Of a stretch of 64,000 nt of DNA, positions 52,163 through 64,000 are shown one piece after another. This DNA comes from Pyrenopolyporus hunteri (lineage: Eukaryota > Ascomycota > Sordariomycetes > Xylariales > Hypoxylaceae), in assembly GCA_902806595.1 (NCBI GenBank), contig CADCXC010000013.1, positions 372,001 through 436,000 on the forward strand, in the 5' to 3' direction. The notes under the pieces are model-generated. The model was not told where the DNA came from. It saw only the letters and a list, made by a program, of their open reading frames with translations, and searched no databases. Position 1 is the stretch's first letter; every line of letters starts with the position of its first letter. The position numbers were made by a program, and so were the translations under genes.

Positions 52163-52919
52163 CTCGATTGTCTTTTGTTACACGGCCGGGTGAGGTGGGG
52201 GAAAACTCGATGAAGCTTGTGAACAATTAGAAAGTTGAAGATTACCGTCTACTGTGATTTTGGGGAAATTTTCTCCGGCAAGGTGTTAGCTGGGTAGGTA
52301 CCTACCCCATGTCGGTGGACAGCTATAGGCAGGGTTGCAAAATTAGTTAGTTAATCCAGTCCACCCCCGGACTAGGACTGGATTAAAAAAATTTAAAAAA
52401 AAACTAAACTAACTAAAAAAAAAATCCTTTGGATTAATATTAACTAAGGATTAACTAAGGAATAACTAAAAAACTAAAAAATTAATTTTTAAAAATAAAA
52501 AAAAATTAAAAAAAAAATTAAAAAATAAAAAAAATTAAAAAAAAATTAAAAAAAATTAAAAAAAATTAAAAAAAAATTAAAAAAATATATATATAAAATA
52601 TATATTAAATAATTTTTAATATAAAAATATTTATAAATTTTTATTATAAAAAGTTTTTAAACTTTTATTTTATTATATTTTTATATTAATTATTTTTAAT
52701 TTTTTATATTTTATAAAAAAAAATATTTTATTAAAAATATTTAAAAATAAATATAATATTTTAAAAATAAAAATAAAAAAATATTTATATTTAATAACCG
52801 TTTTTATATTTAAATATTATTTTTATTTATTTTTAAATTTTATTTTCGTTAATTTATTTTTAAAAATTTTTAAAATTTTATAAGATTTTTATAAAATTTA
52901 ATAGAAATAAAATTTATAT

Positions 52920-53160
52920 TTTTTTAAATCTTTTTAATTTTTTTAAATTTTTTTAATCTTTTTAAATCCTTTAAATCCTTTTAATCCTTTTAAATCCTTT
53001 TAATCTTTTTAAATCCTTTAAATCCTTTTTATTTTTTTAAATCTTTTTAAATCTTTTAAATCTTTTAAATCCTTTAAATCTTTTAAATCTTTTAAATCTT
53101 TTAAATCTTTTAAATCTTTTAAATCTTTTTAATTCTTTTTAATTCCTTTAAATCTTTTTA
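52920..53160. repeat. Tandem TTTTAAATCC-type array in hAT copy 2
   Basis: Imperfect units of the form CTTTTAAAT, counterpart of 21820-22030 in copy 1, with a different unit order. Confidence 0.75.
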
Positions 53161-53849
53161 ATTTTATTTTATTTTTAAAATAATTATTATATATAAATAT
53201 TTCGATCTATTCGAATTATTTTTTTCGAATCTTTAGAATATTATTATATATAGTAATCAAAAGTATATATATTTATGATATATATTTTTCGAATCGTTAA
53301 AAACCGCTCTATTCAACTAGCTATAACCGAGAATTTTCCGATTTCTTTTTGAATTTTATTTAAATTTTCAAAATGGATTTTTTTATTATTTTATTTTCGA
53401 AAGAAAACTTCGTTATTTACCCTATATTAACTTACCCTGGAACGGAAAAAACGTCTGAAAATAATTTAGATGTCGAAATTATCAATCCTTTTAAAAATTC
53501 GAAATTTAATAAATCGAATTACGAATTATCGGATTTTAAAAATATTTATATTTTTAAAAATAATTTATTTACATGCGAATTATTATCGATTAATTTAAAT
53601 AAAGATCGCGAAATGCTTATATTATACACTAAGTAAGTTTTTATTTATATATTAATTTTTAATATATTTTTTATTAATTATTTTAAGGTGTAATTATATT
53701 AAAAACGAAAAAGTTAAAGGTTTTTAAACTTCGAATTTTCAACGTTATTATTAACGAAAACATTTAAATATTGCTTTTAATAAAGAATCGGAAAAAATAA
53801 AAATAAAAAGTAAGTTATTTATATTATTTTTATTTTTTTTAATATTTTT

Positions 53850-54050
53850 TAAAAATATTTTAAATATTTTTTTTAAATATTTTAAATATTTTTTTTTAAA
53901 TATTTTAAATATTTTTTCAAATATTTTAAATATTTTTTTTAAATATTTTAAATATTTTTTTTTAAATATTTTAAATATTTTTTTAAATATTTTAAATATT
54001 TTTTTTAAATATTTTAAATATTTTTTTTAAATATTTTAAATATTTTTTAT
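53850..54050. repeat. Near-palindromic AAATATTTTAAATATT tandem array in hAT copy 2
   Basis: Nine units of about 22 bp; copy 1 has ten. Confidence 0.8.
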
Positions 54051-55149
54051 TATTTTTAAAAAATTTTTATTAATTTTAAAAAATTAAATTCTAATATTAT
54101 TATTCTTAAAACCGATTTCTTTAATATAGATAATCGTAAACGAACTCGAAATAATATTATCGAAGATTTTAACGAAAACGAAATATATAATAAAATTTTA
54201 AATTTTATTATTGAAAATAATTTATCGTTTAAAATATTAAATTCGGTATCATTTTAAGATTTATTAAATTATTATAATAGGTACGTTTTTTTATTATATT
54301 TTTTTTATTTAATAATATTTTTTTAAATTTTTATTTTAAAATTTAAAAAAGCTATCCTATATGAAATTTTAAAAAATACCTACCCTATACTAAATTTCAA
54401 AGCTATTTTAAAAATCGAAAAAAAATCGAAAAAAAAAACTAATTTAAATTTTATTTTTTTTTAGGTTAAACCCTATTATAAATCGAATGAAACTCCGAAA
54501 TTTACTCAATAATACGTTCGAAAATTCGATTTCTGATTTAAATATTATATTAAAAAAAAATATCGAAAAAAACGGTGTTTTTTCTTTAACTTTCGATATA
54601 TGGACATCGATAAATCAAACAGCTTATATAGCATTAATTGCTATATTTATTGATGCTAATTTTATATTAAATTATAAATTAATCGGTAAGATTTTTATTT
54701 TTTTATTTTTTTTTAAAAAAAATTACTAAAATTTATTAGGATTCGAAAAATTAAACGAAGCTCATACCGGTTTATATATAAATGATAAAATAAACGATAT
54801 TTTAAACGATTATGGATTTTTAAATCCTCAAACGATTTTTAGGTATTTATTTTATTTTATTTTTATTATTTTTTAAAATAAAAATATTAATATTTCTTTA
54901 GTTTTACACGGGATAACGCATCCGAAAATTCGACGTTTATTTCGGCTTATAAATTAAATAATAATTTATTTAATTTATATGATATTCGATGCCTTGCCCA
55001 TATTATAAATCTTATCGTTCGAGAGATTTTATCGAATTATTTATTAAATTCGAAAACAGAGCAAGAATTATTCGATTTTACGAATAATTTAGACGATAAT
55101 TCGAATCGAATTTATTCTAATAATATGTTATTTTTTAAATTTTTTTATA

Positions 55150-55262
55150 TTTTATTTTATTTTATTTTATTTTATTTTATTTTATTTTATTTTATTTTAT
55201 TTTATTTTATTTTATTTTATTTTATTTTATTTTATTTTATAAAAATAAAAATAAAATAAAAT
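55150..55262. repeat. (TTTTA)n microsatellite with short AAAAT arm in hAT copy 2
   Basis: About eighteen TTTTA units followed by only a few AAAAT units; in copy 1 the second arm is much longer. Confidence 0.8.
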
Positions 55263-57668
55263 TAAAAATATATTTAAAAATTATTAAAATTTAATAATAT
55301 ACTAATTAAATATTTAGATATTACGAATAAATTACGAAAATTAATAACTTCGATTAAATATACGAAAGAAAATCGAAAATTATTTATCGAAGGTATTAAT
55401 AAATATAAAAACGAAAAGATTATCGACGAAAATAATAATAAAAAAACAATTCCATTAGGTATATTTTTTTTTAAATTTTATTTTTAAATTTTTATTAATT
55501 TATTTTTTAGATAATTCTACTCGATGAAATTCTACATATTATATAATTAAAACCTCTTTAAAATTCGAAGAGGTTTTTAATTATATATATAAAAATACAT
55601 CGAAAGCCGATTTTAAATTAAATTTTTTAAGCGAATTCGAATGGATTTGTTTAAAAGATTTAATGCCTATTTTCGAAATATTTATTAAACCAACGATTAA
55701 ATTATAAGGAGAAATATATACGACTTTAAATAAAGCTTTATTATATATATATCAAATATATAATAAGTTAGAAAATTTTATTTTAAATTTTCAAAATAAA
55801 ATTCAAGAAAACGAATATTTCGTAAGTTTTAAAATCTTTTTTTTTAAATATTTATTAATAAATAAATAAGAACATTATTATACGGATTTAATAACAGTTA
55901 TTAAAGCTGGAATTAATAAATTAGAAAAGTATTTTCCAAAGAAAATAACTTCTGATTTATTAATAAAATTTAAACCGTATATTTTAAGTATTATTTTAGA
56001 TCCTCGATTTAAATTAATACATTTCGAAATCAACGGTTTATTATATTTTTATCCTACGATAATTAACGATATTCGAGACTTATTTAAGTAAGAATATTTC
56101 AGGTATTTTCTTTTATTTTATTTTTTAATTTTAAATTTTTTTTTATTTTTTTAATTTTTTTTAAAAAATTAAAAAAAATTAAATAAAATTAAATAAAAAT
56201 ATAAAAAAAATGCTAATTTTTCTTATAATAGAATGAAAACTCAAATCGAAGAAAACGATTCGAATAGTAATATATACGATATTTCAGACGATAAAAAAAA
56301 TAATAAAAATTCGGATTTTAACGACGAATTTTTTATAAAATCAGCTACCCGGGAGGTCGACGAATGGATATTATATTTGAAAAAAGATATTATTTCTTTA
56401 AAGGTACGTCTTTTTTAAATATTAAATATTAATTTATTTAAAATTTTAAAAAATAATTCTTTTTTTTAAAAAATTAAAAAAATATTAATAATTAAATAGG
56501 TTTATCCATTAGATTATTGGAAAAATAATGCTTTTAAATATCCTATTTTAAGCATTTTAACCCGTCGATATTTAGTAATCCCTGCTACGTCAGCGGCCGT
56601 TGAAAGGGTTTTTTCGATTTTTGGAAATATTATAAATAAATCTAGAAATCGAATGTTACTTAATACGGTAAAAAAGCTAATTTTATTAAAGAATTGGAAA
56701 ATTAAAGATTTAAAAGAATTAAAATCTTTAATCGAAAAAGAAGAATTAGAAGAAAATATCGAAGAAAACGAAGAAATTTGATTTTTTTTTAATTTTGTAT
56801 TTTTATTATATTATATAAAAAAAATAAAAAAAAAATTTAAAATTCATTTTTAAATTTAGTTTTATTTCTATTATTTATTTATAATTTAAAAAATATTTTT
56901 ATAATATATTATAAATTAAAAAAATTTAAAAACGTTTAATAAACTTTTATAAATAAAAAAAATATTAAAACTTAATTTTATATTTTTTTAAAAATTCGTT
57001 TTAAATATAACTTAAAATCTAATATTTATTAAAATTTATCCGATATTTTTCCGAATTTTATTTAATTTTATATTTCCAAAAATATAAAGATTTTAATTTT
57101 CTTTAGGGTAAATTTATTTCATAATAGTTAAAAATAACTACCCTATAATTCTTTTTAAATAATTTTTAAAAAATGAAAAAAAATCGAAAAATTATACGAT
57201 TTTAAAATATAAATAAATAAATTTATAATAATAATATTTATAATTTATTTATAATTAAAAATAATTTTAATATATAAAAATAAATAATAATAATATTTAT
57301 TTATTTTATATTTTAATATAATAAATTATATAAATTTATTTATTAATTTATTAATAATAATTATATTTCTATTTATAATATTAAATTTTTTCTAAATTTT
57401 ATTTTATTTTTTTTATTTTTTTTTTTATTTTTTTTATTTTTTTTTTAATTTTTTAAAAAAAAAAATTTTTTTAAAAAAAAATTAAAAAAAAAATTAGTTT
57501 TTTAGTTACTAAAAACTAACTAAGGATTAACTAACTAAACTAATTTAAAATTACGGATTAACTAAAAAAAAATTATTCCAGTCCGGGGGTGGAATAAAAC
57601 TATATTAACTAAGGATTAACTAAAAAACTAAAAAACTAAAGGAATAATTTTGCAACCCTGGCTATAGG

Positions 57669-58212
57669 TACCCCTGGTAGGTTCGGGGCTAGGAATTGTT
57701 GGGGCTCTCAAGCAGTGTAAGGTCAGATCATTGAATCGGAGGGGTATGAACAAGTACACGTACAGGTACTTAGGTACCTGCCCACCTACGTGGAGGTATC
57801 ATTTATATAGCGGTATCTTCTCAATTCCTCCTCTCTCTCTCCATGTTTTAAACCTCAACATCACGCTGACTTGCGCCGATTGAAAAATTCATATTAAACT
57901 AAGACATGTTGTACCTACGGAGAAAAGACTTATCCGTGATATTGTCCATAATATGGGATGCCTCAACTCCGATGAATCCCAGCTCTCATGAGACGCCTTC
58001 GCAGAAACTCCGGTGACTATTCCGTGAGAAGGCGGATCAGGATCAATAGTGAATCAATAATATGCACCTAGGAGCTTCGGTTAAACCGCCTTTCCGCCAC
58101 ATAGGAACTACCTACCTGCCCACCAACGTAGGTACGCAACAGATATTCGCAAGGCCCTGAGACTCGTGGGTCGCCGCTATTGTTCCCAATATCGTGCGAA
58201 CTCAGCCGTGGC
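57669..58212. other. Spacer right of hAT copy 2
   Basis: 544 bp of normal composition with TAGGTACCT-type motifs near 57770 and 58120. No gene was recognised. The sharp change of composition at the target duplication shows RIP did not spread visibly into this flank. Confidence 0.5.
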
Positions 58213-59427
58213 TTAGGCGTTCGTCAAATCGATGAACTCCGCCGACCCAAACAATGAGCGTCGTGGCAACTTGGCAGGTCGCTCGGTCAAGTCGATAACC
58301 TCTTTAATTTCCCGTTTGAGGGCCGGCTTGCGCTCTTGCTTGACATCGCCTCCTCCCTGATCTAATTAGCAGATGGTCACACACCGCCGGCCTACATAGC
58401 GACGTACCCGTAGTTGGTTGAGCCTCTCGCCAGCCAGCCGTTCCAGCTCGTCACGCGACAGGCGGGCAACATCTCGGTTTGACCCTGCGCTCGGCGACGG
58501 GGTCCGAGGAAGGATCATCTCGCGCTTCAAAGCATCTAGTAGGACGGGTCAACTCTGTAGAAGTAATTTTCGGTAGTCTGTCGGCCCTCCTGCCCCTCGC
58601 CCAGGAGAACGTACCTCTAGATCTATAATGAAATCGGAATATGGCAATCGGACCGCCGTCCTCGTGGAGATCGTTAATAAGACAGTATGTTCCGGGGCCT
58701 GTTGGCTCCGACAGCGTCAAACTTTTGGGATTACCCAGGTATCAGTCTCACAGCGTAAAAGCGTATCCGCTGTCAGGGCAGGAGAACCTACGAGGCTCCG
58801 TGTGACACCGCTCTACCCTTGAGGGACTTCTCGGCGAGTTCTATTTCACTACTATGCCCAATGGGCGGGCCGTTTTGCGTAGAACTACCCCTATATATGC
58901 ACCGTCTGATCCGAACCTCAATCAAGCCGAGGTTCCTGGCTATCTCAATGTCGTTGCTGACTCGATCCTTTCTTGAATCGTCGACTTGGGGTTCGATCAG
59001 ATAATGAATCCCACGGCCAGCTTTGCGGGGCGTACATACCGGTGCTAATAGCAGAAAACCTGCACTTTTGAATGAACCATTTTCCAGTCCTGGAGCAGTA
59101 CACTCTCTGGCCTTCCTTGCTCGCAACCACCCGTCCCCCGACCATAGACGTTTCCATTATTGCCATTCTGGCGGCCCGTTTACCATCCACAAGATATTCT
59201 ACGTCTAGCATATGGCTCCGATAACCCCATGCATAGTCTTTGGTGACGCATGCCTTGAAGCTGAACTCCGCGTCATCGATGCATTCAATGTACTTGGTCA
59301 AAGTTGGGCAGTTGGTACTTTCAACTGGCTCTCGCTCTGCCGCATCGGAATCCTCGTATTCAACCGCGTCACGGCCCGCGACCTGTATTGTTATTTCGAT
59401 GCCCGGAAGGCTTTCAAGTATCGCCAT
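58213..59427 (-). CDS. DUF7918-domain fungal protein
   Basis: Five exons, 59427-59040, 58984-58792, 58721-58615, 58535-58408 and 58356-58213, give 319 residues with all phases closing; introns are 55, 70, 79 and 51 bp. The chain starts MAILESLPGIEITIQV and keeps the family's landmarks: YIECIDDAEFSF, an arginine-rich LGLIEVRIRR strand, EIELAEKSLKGRAVSHG, PIAIFRFHYRSR, LKREMILPRTPSP and a C-terminal EVIDLTE acidic motif. DUF7918 proteins are common and often amplified in filamentous ascomycetes; no function is established. The IDLT motif resembles SUMO-interacting motifs, which is only an inference. Confidence 0.85.
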
Positions 59428-59986
59428 GACGATATTTTACGGCCCGGATATCCTGGAGCGAGACTCGTGAAGGAAACAGTTTACTTCAACTGCGAAATCA
59501 AACGCGGGCAAGATGGATTTATTAGGTGCATATACGTCCATAGTACCTAATCAGGTATTGGTTACACGGTTACATACATGTGCTTCGTAACTTATGCGGA
59601 TACATGCGGTTACAAGGAAAATAAGCAAATTGTGCGCTCGATTTTATTTTTTATTCTTTCGGGCAACCCCAACAAACAGCGTCCAGATCATTGAAATTAA
59701 TTCCATGATCCCGGCCTCGATCGAATTCGAGCTAAGAGATAAGTACCTGTGGCTCAATAAAGGGGTATAAAATATATTCCGCACAAGTACCACGCAAAAA
59801 GCATACGTCGGCGTCATTAAACCGCAATGTTTATGTATCCCATTATCCCATATCTAAGCAGACATCTTGATATATGATCTTCGTACGGCGCCGAGACGGA
59901 CTTAGTCCCCAATACCTCGCTCCCCATTCAAGGAGGCGAACGCGCGCGGAAAGTCTCCATCTCATTACTTCCCCTTACCCCGTATC
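59428..59986. other. Spacer between DUF7918 gene and Zn2Cys6 gene
   Basis: 559 bp. It is the upstream region of the DUF7918 gene and the downstream region of the regulator gene; both lie on the minus strand. No further gene is supported. Confidence 0.5.
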
Positions 59987-62366
59987 CTACGCTTCCATCT
60001 GATCTTCATCAAGAAAATCTCGAAACAAAGCTAGATTATCAAACTCGGCCGCCAAGTTCTCCGCCCTAGCCTCATCGGGGTCTTTGAGTGCGAGATCCAA
60101 ATCGACCATAAACGTCGCGCGGATCCTATCCTCGAAGTCTCTCTTTACTCCATCCAGTCTTCCCTCCCTGAGCTCACTAATAATCTTTTGCGCTTCGCTT
60201 CCCTTCATGTTAGTCTCCCGTAGAGTCATTGACAGCAGACCCCGGACAATAACCTCGGAGATGCGGTACGGCCGGCTGAGGCTCTCGTAACCGTATATAC
60301 ATAGTAGCAGGTAGACGTGCCATTCTGGATCTCTGGTATCCCTCAGTACGGCATTCGCGAGATAGAGGAGACCGGTATGCCAGAGAATCGAGTACGTAGA
60401 TGCCACGAAGTTACTGCGATATTCGACAACCAGATGCTTGAGCTGGCTGACCGACGCGGCATACGCCGCATCCGGAGAGCTGTCCCAAGCTGCGAACGTC
60501 GTCAGTCGAGGCCGCTGACCCTCAGGTTTTCCAATAAAGGGTCGCAGAACGTCAAGAATGGCGGAATGAAGCCATATACTATATTGGATCAGTAAGAGCC
60601 GAAGCCTAGGAGGGGATGGTTCCCTAGGAAAACGAACTGAAGCACAGTCACATGATGGGTCTGACCCTCCATTCGAATCAACGAAAACGGAAGAGCCTCT
60701 GCCCAAGCGATTAACTCACGGAATGTATGTTCCGCGAGAGCCATCCTGAACTTGGCGGGTGGACTATCTTGGATTGCGTTATAAATCCACGAAGCATCGC
60801 AGATTATCCGCCAAAATTGGCATGCTGCAGGGAAGATCGTTTCTAAAAGGCCTTCCCCAGCCGACCGCCCTTCGGCGACCTCGCCCTCACCTAGTACCGA
60901 CGCCATTTCCCCTGGAATAGGGGGTGTTGGAACCCGGCTCGGGCACTCAGAGCCTGGTTGCCGATAGAATAGAGATATAAGTCTACCACGTAAGCATTCG
61001 CACTTCTTATGTCTGACTTATGGAGAGTTGGTACTCACACATTCCAGTTAAACGCACCCCAAGCTGCATAACACTGCGCCCTAGCGTCGTCCGATATGTT
61101 CTCGTCGATTTGATCACCCTCAAAATGTTCGGCGTCGCAAAACCCCAGCTCTTCACTCATCTTCATGGCTTGGGTTGCATAGAAAAGAACCGCATGGTCT
61201 CTGCCATTCCCTATAAGAGACAGGCTTAATAATACCGCACCGGCTATGGCCAGGCACGAGGGTTTTTCTTCCCTCCAAAGCCTTTCAGCCTCATTGCAGA
61301 ATTCACCGGCTAGTTTCGCTGCGTCTTTCTCCAAGGCGCTATACATTTGCTGGGATTTACTTAGCAGGACTTAAACTTTTACAATTTCTCTTTTTTCTAC
61401 TCACGCATCCTAAATACATCAAAGCATGGAAAAGAAATCTCGAGCAGAATCGATCTTTTTGATCAACCAAGTCAGCAATAAAAAGATTTGGACTAAAAAG
61501 ACCTAGAAGTGGGTGGTCGGTCGTTATATATAGGGAGATGACTCGCGCAGCGAAATCATTTGTGACCGTCATATCAGTCCAGAACCCGACTTGCAAACTG
61601 TGAAGTCGTTCATCACAATAGCTAACTTCTTGTCCCGGACTTACAGGAAGTAGAAACCGCCTGCCAGCTGAAGCGGAGTCAACAGGAGAAGGGGGGTCAC
61701 TATAATCGGTATTATTATACGGCATATTCTTCAACTTGGTATTTGGATATTGGCGAGAGCAACTTGCCTCCGATGGGTTTCCGCGGAGGACCGCACTGGA
61801 CGGAGGAGATCGCTCTTCGCTAGGGCCGAGGCGTCAATGCGACGCAGAGGCAAATACGCCTTTGAATTATTCGCCATCAATTCCAATTCCAACATAGTTC
61901 GAGGCGGTTCGGATCCTAGGGGATCGATTTCCGAGGCAGTTGAGGAAGCCTCTGCGGTAGCCCCTTTAAAAGCAGACAAAGCTTTCGCGGGATCTCCTTT
62001 GTCTCGCAGTGCGTGTAAGAGCGCAGATGATTGATCTTCGGGGAGCGACTTCAGGAGCTCAAGCACCTCCAGCGCCTCAGGCTCAGGTTTAGTTTTATCG
62101 ATGTAGACGCAGAACGTAACCCCTCGTTTCGTACAGTTTGAACATTTAGGCCGCGAGCCATCGCACTATACCTATGTAGTTAACAAGAGAACGGCCAGAA
62201 GCGAAATAGGTCAAAGTGTCGAGTTGACGCTTGCCTTAATCTTGCGGGTTCTACACGCGGTGCATGCACCGGGTCTTATCCGTCTCGGGCCGGCGCCGGG
62301 TCTCCATAATTCCTCCTGCGGGAGGGGAGCTGACGGCAGGATCGGTGGATACTTCCTCCGTTGCAT
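59987..62366 (-). CDS. Zn2Cys6 fungal transcription factor with one apparent frameshift
   Basis: Exons: 62366-62235, 62165-61405, 61349-61039, 60982-60638 and 60578-59987, about 713 residues if the frame is continuous. The binuclear cluster is C35-x2-C38-x6-C45-x6-C52-x2-C55-x7-C63, with the first intron (62166-62234) exactly before C45 and using a GC donor (AAG|GCAAGC). The middle region (SLYITTDHPLLGLF, FCSRFLFHALMYLGC, EAERLWREEKPSC, AVLFYATQAMKM, CYAAWGAFNWNV) is the fungal-specific transcription-factor domain. The second exon is one base short of frame near 61735. A 62-bp intron at 61736-61797 (GTGCGG...CCAAG) would also restore the frame, but its splice sites are poor. Target genes are unknown; the PKS is over 40 kb away. 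Confidence 0.8.
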
Positions 62367-64000
62367 TGTTTGGCAGTTTTTAAGGTGTTGTGGAAGGTCT
62401 GATGCTGAACTGACGGAATGCGCAGCAACCACAGACGTCACAATGACGGCTTAAATATTCAGCCACTTGTTGAATACTAGCCACACAATTGCCTTACTTA
62501 GGTAAGCATATGCTGACAAGGGGGGCTCACGTGATCGCCAGCTACATTGACCCATCCTACATCCAAGACGCCGACCAAGTTGGAGTAAGAAGCTTTTAAG
62601 CGGGAACGCTGGAAAGGGGGCAACGCCGCATCTGTAACTAATACGACCATTTCAAAACGAAACCTGCGCTCGACCGCATAAATGCAGCCGACGCCCTCGA
62701 ATCCCCGAGAATGCCTAGGGCCTTGCTTATTCGCAATAAGAGTTGTATTATGTTTCGATGCTGCATTTTCCTAGCATATAGTTAAGCTCTTGTTACTAGC
62801 TGTGATATTACCGTTCTTTTCCTTGAACCCAGCGGTTCCAACCTTGACATTCGCTAAACTTAGTTGAGATGATAGAGAATTCCACTCCTGTCATCATATC
62901 AAGCTCAAATCTTGTGAATATAAGAATTATCTATAACCATAGCGAGGCCGAAGTCGTATGGGCACGAATCTTCGGTAACACACTTTCCACCTGCTGCTAT
63001 GACTCATAGCTACTGTGCCTCCCTGCACTATCCAAAGGGTGACTTTACTAGTAACATATATGGTTGCTCCGGCACACGGCTAGAGAAGCATTAGCAGCCG
63101 AAGTCTCGAATAACTCTATATTATAGTTATTTAGCAGCACGTTCGGCAGCAGACTTCCGTCCCATATTAGTAAGCGTTACCCAGGGCAGCAAGAGATAAG
63201 CTCCGATAAGCGCCCCAGTTGCCGAAACGCGCATGGTCGCTTTGAATAGTTAAGGTACCTACACCTAACTATCAAATGCGAAAAGGGTAGGATTTATTGA
63301 TCCCGATCATTATCCCCATACGGAGGAAACCTTACCTTTAGGGATTCTATAGGTTTTACTAACTTCTCTAAGACTTATACATTCGAAACGTGTACCGCGC
63401 TCGTACCTTGCTGTGTCGGGTTGTTTCTATCCCGTGCCAAACGTCTGTGGACGAGGACGAAAGGACATATGCTTCATGTGTCTACATCATAATAGGTACC
63501 TCTTTATATCCTAGTCTTATAGCTTCATTATATTGGTATTCGTGTTGATTTCGTTCTTTACTGTGTCTAAGTGAAGCTGCTAGTATTCATCACGTGACAG
63601 GGTGTCTAGGAGCTGGTGGCCATCACTCAGCGATTTGAGGCGCTTCGCGTAACATTGATAGAGTAGAGCAACCTGAAGACACAGTCAAACTACGTTATTA
63701 AAAACTGTATAACTAAGCCCCATGGTGCCACCATCAATCCACGTATGTTGATATATTACACTTATCCGACTTATTGAAAATTAAGGAACCTACTCTACTC
63801 GGTGGCTGAAATTCGAGATGCTGACAACTTCTTATCTATGGAAGTAACGGATCTCCATGGCATGCGCCCGACAAACCAGGCTTTAGTATCAATTTCAACA
63901 ACTACAACTTAATGCTCAAGTCTTCAGACTTCGATGTTTCTGAACTTTTCAACCCAATAATTATACGTACCAGTTAAACTGTGAAAAGGAGTTTCTAATA
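62367..64000. other. Right-end 1.6 kb without recognised gene
   Basis: Contains the upstream region of the Zn2Cys6 gene. Base composition is normal. I found no protein family, tRNA or repeat on either strand; frames are short. Confidence 0.5.

Larger units (their letters stand above)
53373..56781 (+). pseudogene. hAT transposase, intron-rich, with RIP-type stop codons
   Basis: Recognisable segments in order: first exon 53373-53636 ending in a GTAAGT donor; a BED zinc-finger remnant at about 53690-53815 with TAA stops where Gln codons are expected (for example 53725-53727); the catalytic-core start TFDIWTS at 54589-54609; a segment with RDNASEN and RCLAHIINLIVRE (about 54900-55040); and the C-terminal dimerisation region, with PATSAAVERVFSIFG in the last exon ending at TGA 56779-56781. 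Exons are separated by AT-rich introns holding the T-rich arrays. The last exons are fully open. The stops and unclear splice sites in the N-terminal half make a functional transposase unlikely. Confidence 0.8.
52330..57660 (+). mobile_element. hAT DNA transposon copy 2, complete, lightly mutated
   Basis: 5331 bp with 16-bp inverted termini CAGGGTTGCAAAATTA and TAATTTTGCAACCCTG and perfect 8-bp target duplications GCTATAGG (52322-52329 and 57661-57668). Subterminal AACTAAGGATTAACTAA motifs occur near both ends, and the left end has a small hairpin, CCAGTCC at 52356-52362 with GGACTGG at 52375-52381; these are probably transposase-binding sequences. It aligns along its length with copy 1, but keeps more C and G bases. 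Because the termini are perfect, it could still be mobilised if a transposase were supplied from elsewhere. Confidence 0.95.

Overview
The window is a piece of the nuclear genome of a filamentous ascomycete (Pezizomycotina, probably Sordariomycetes). The evidence is short spliceosomal introns (about 47-144 nt, one of 252 nt, with GTRAGT-like donors and CTAAC/CTGAT branch points), fungal-specific families (PTH11-like rhodopsin-domain protein, DUF7918, Zn2Cys6 regulator, highly reducing PKS) and long AT-rich blocks that look like repeat-induced point mutation (RIP). No rRNA, tRNA or CRISPR was found.

Layout. At 1-2.8 kb lie two conserved genes converging tail to tail: IBA57/CAF17 (cut by the window edge) and a J-domain splicing-factor-like protein. 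A 577-bp MITE-like element (3004-3580) follows. From 3950 to 16293 (minus) lies a dead highly reducing polyketide synthase with KS, AT, DH, methyltransferase and pseudo-ER linker. It has six frameshifts, three in-frame stops and no KR or ACP, and its KS is split by a 5.5-kb RIP-mutated Ty1/copia element (9719-15236) with a 5-bp target duplication. A small secreted protein gene (17614-18516) and a 2.7-kb stretch with no recognised gene come next. From 21253 to 40781 there is a three-level nest: a hAT DNA transposon (8-bp TSD) contains copia B (24673-38907), whose region just inside the left LTR contains copia C (25033-31439).

From 43.8 to 52.2 kb there is a gene-rich segment: a PTH11-like membrane protein, isoorotate decarboxylase and thymine-7-hydroxylase (divergent neighbours that together turn thymine into uracil), an alpha/beta hydrolase, and the fatty-acid elongation dehydratase PHS1. 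A second, less mutated copy of the same hAT (52330-57660) sits 167 bp upstream of the PHS1 start codon. The right end has a DUF7918 gene and a Zn2Cys6 regulator with a GC-AG intron and one apparent frameshift, then 1.6 kb without a recognised gene.

As a whole it is a transposon-eroded island, with a dead biosynthetic gene at its centre, between housekeeping genes. I saw no convincing new molecular system. The most informative signals are the fully datable transposon nesting, the CpG-sparing RIP pattern, the disrupted PKS and the thymine-salvage gene pair.
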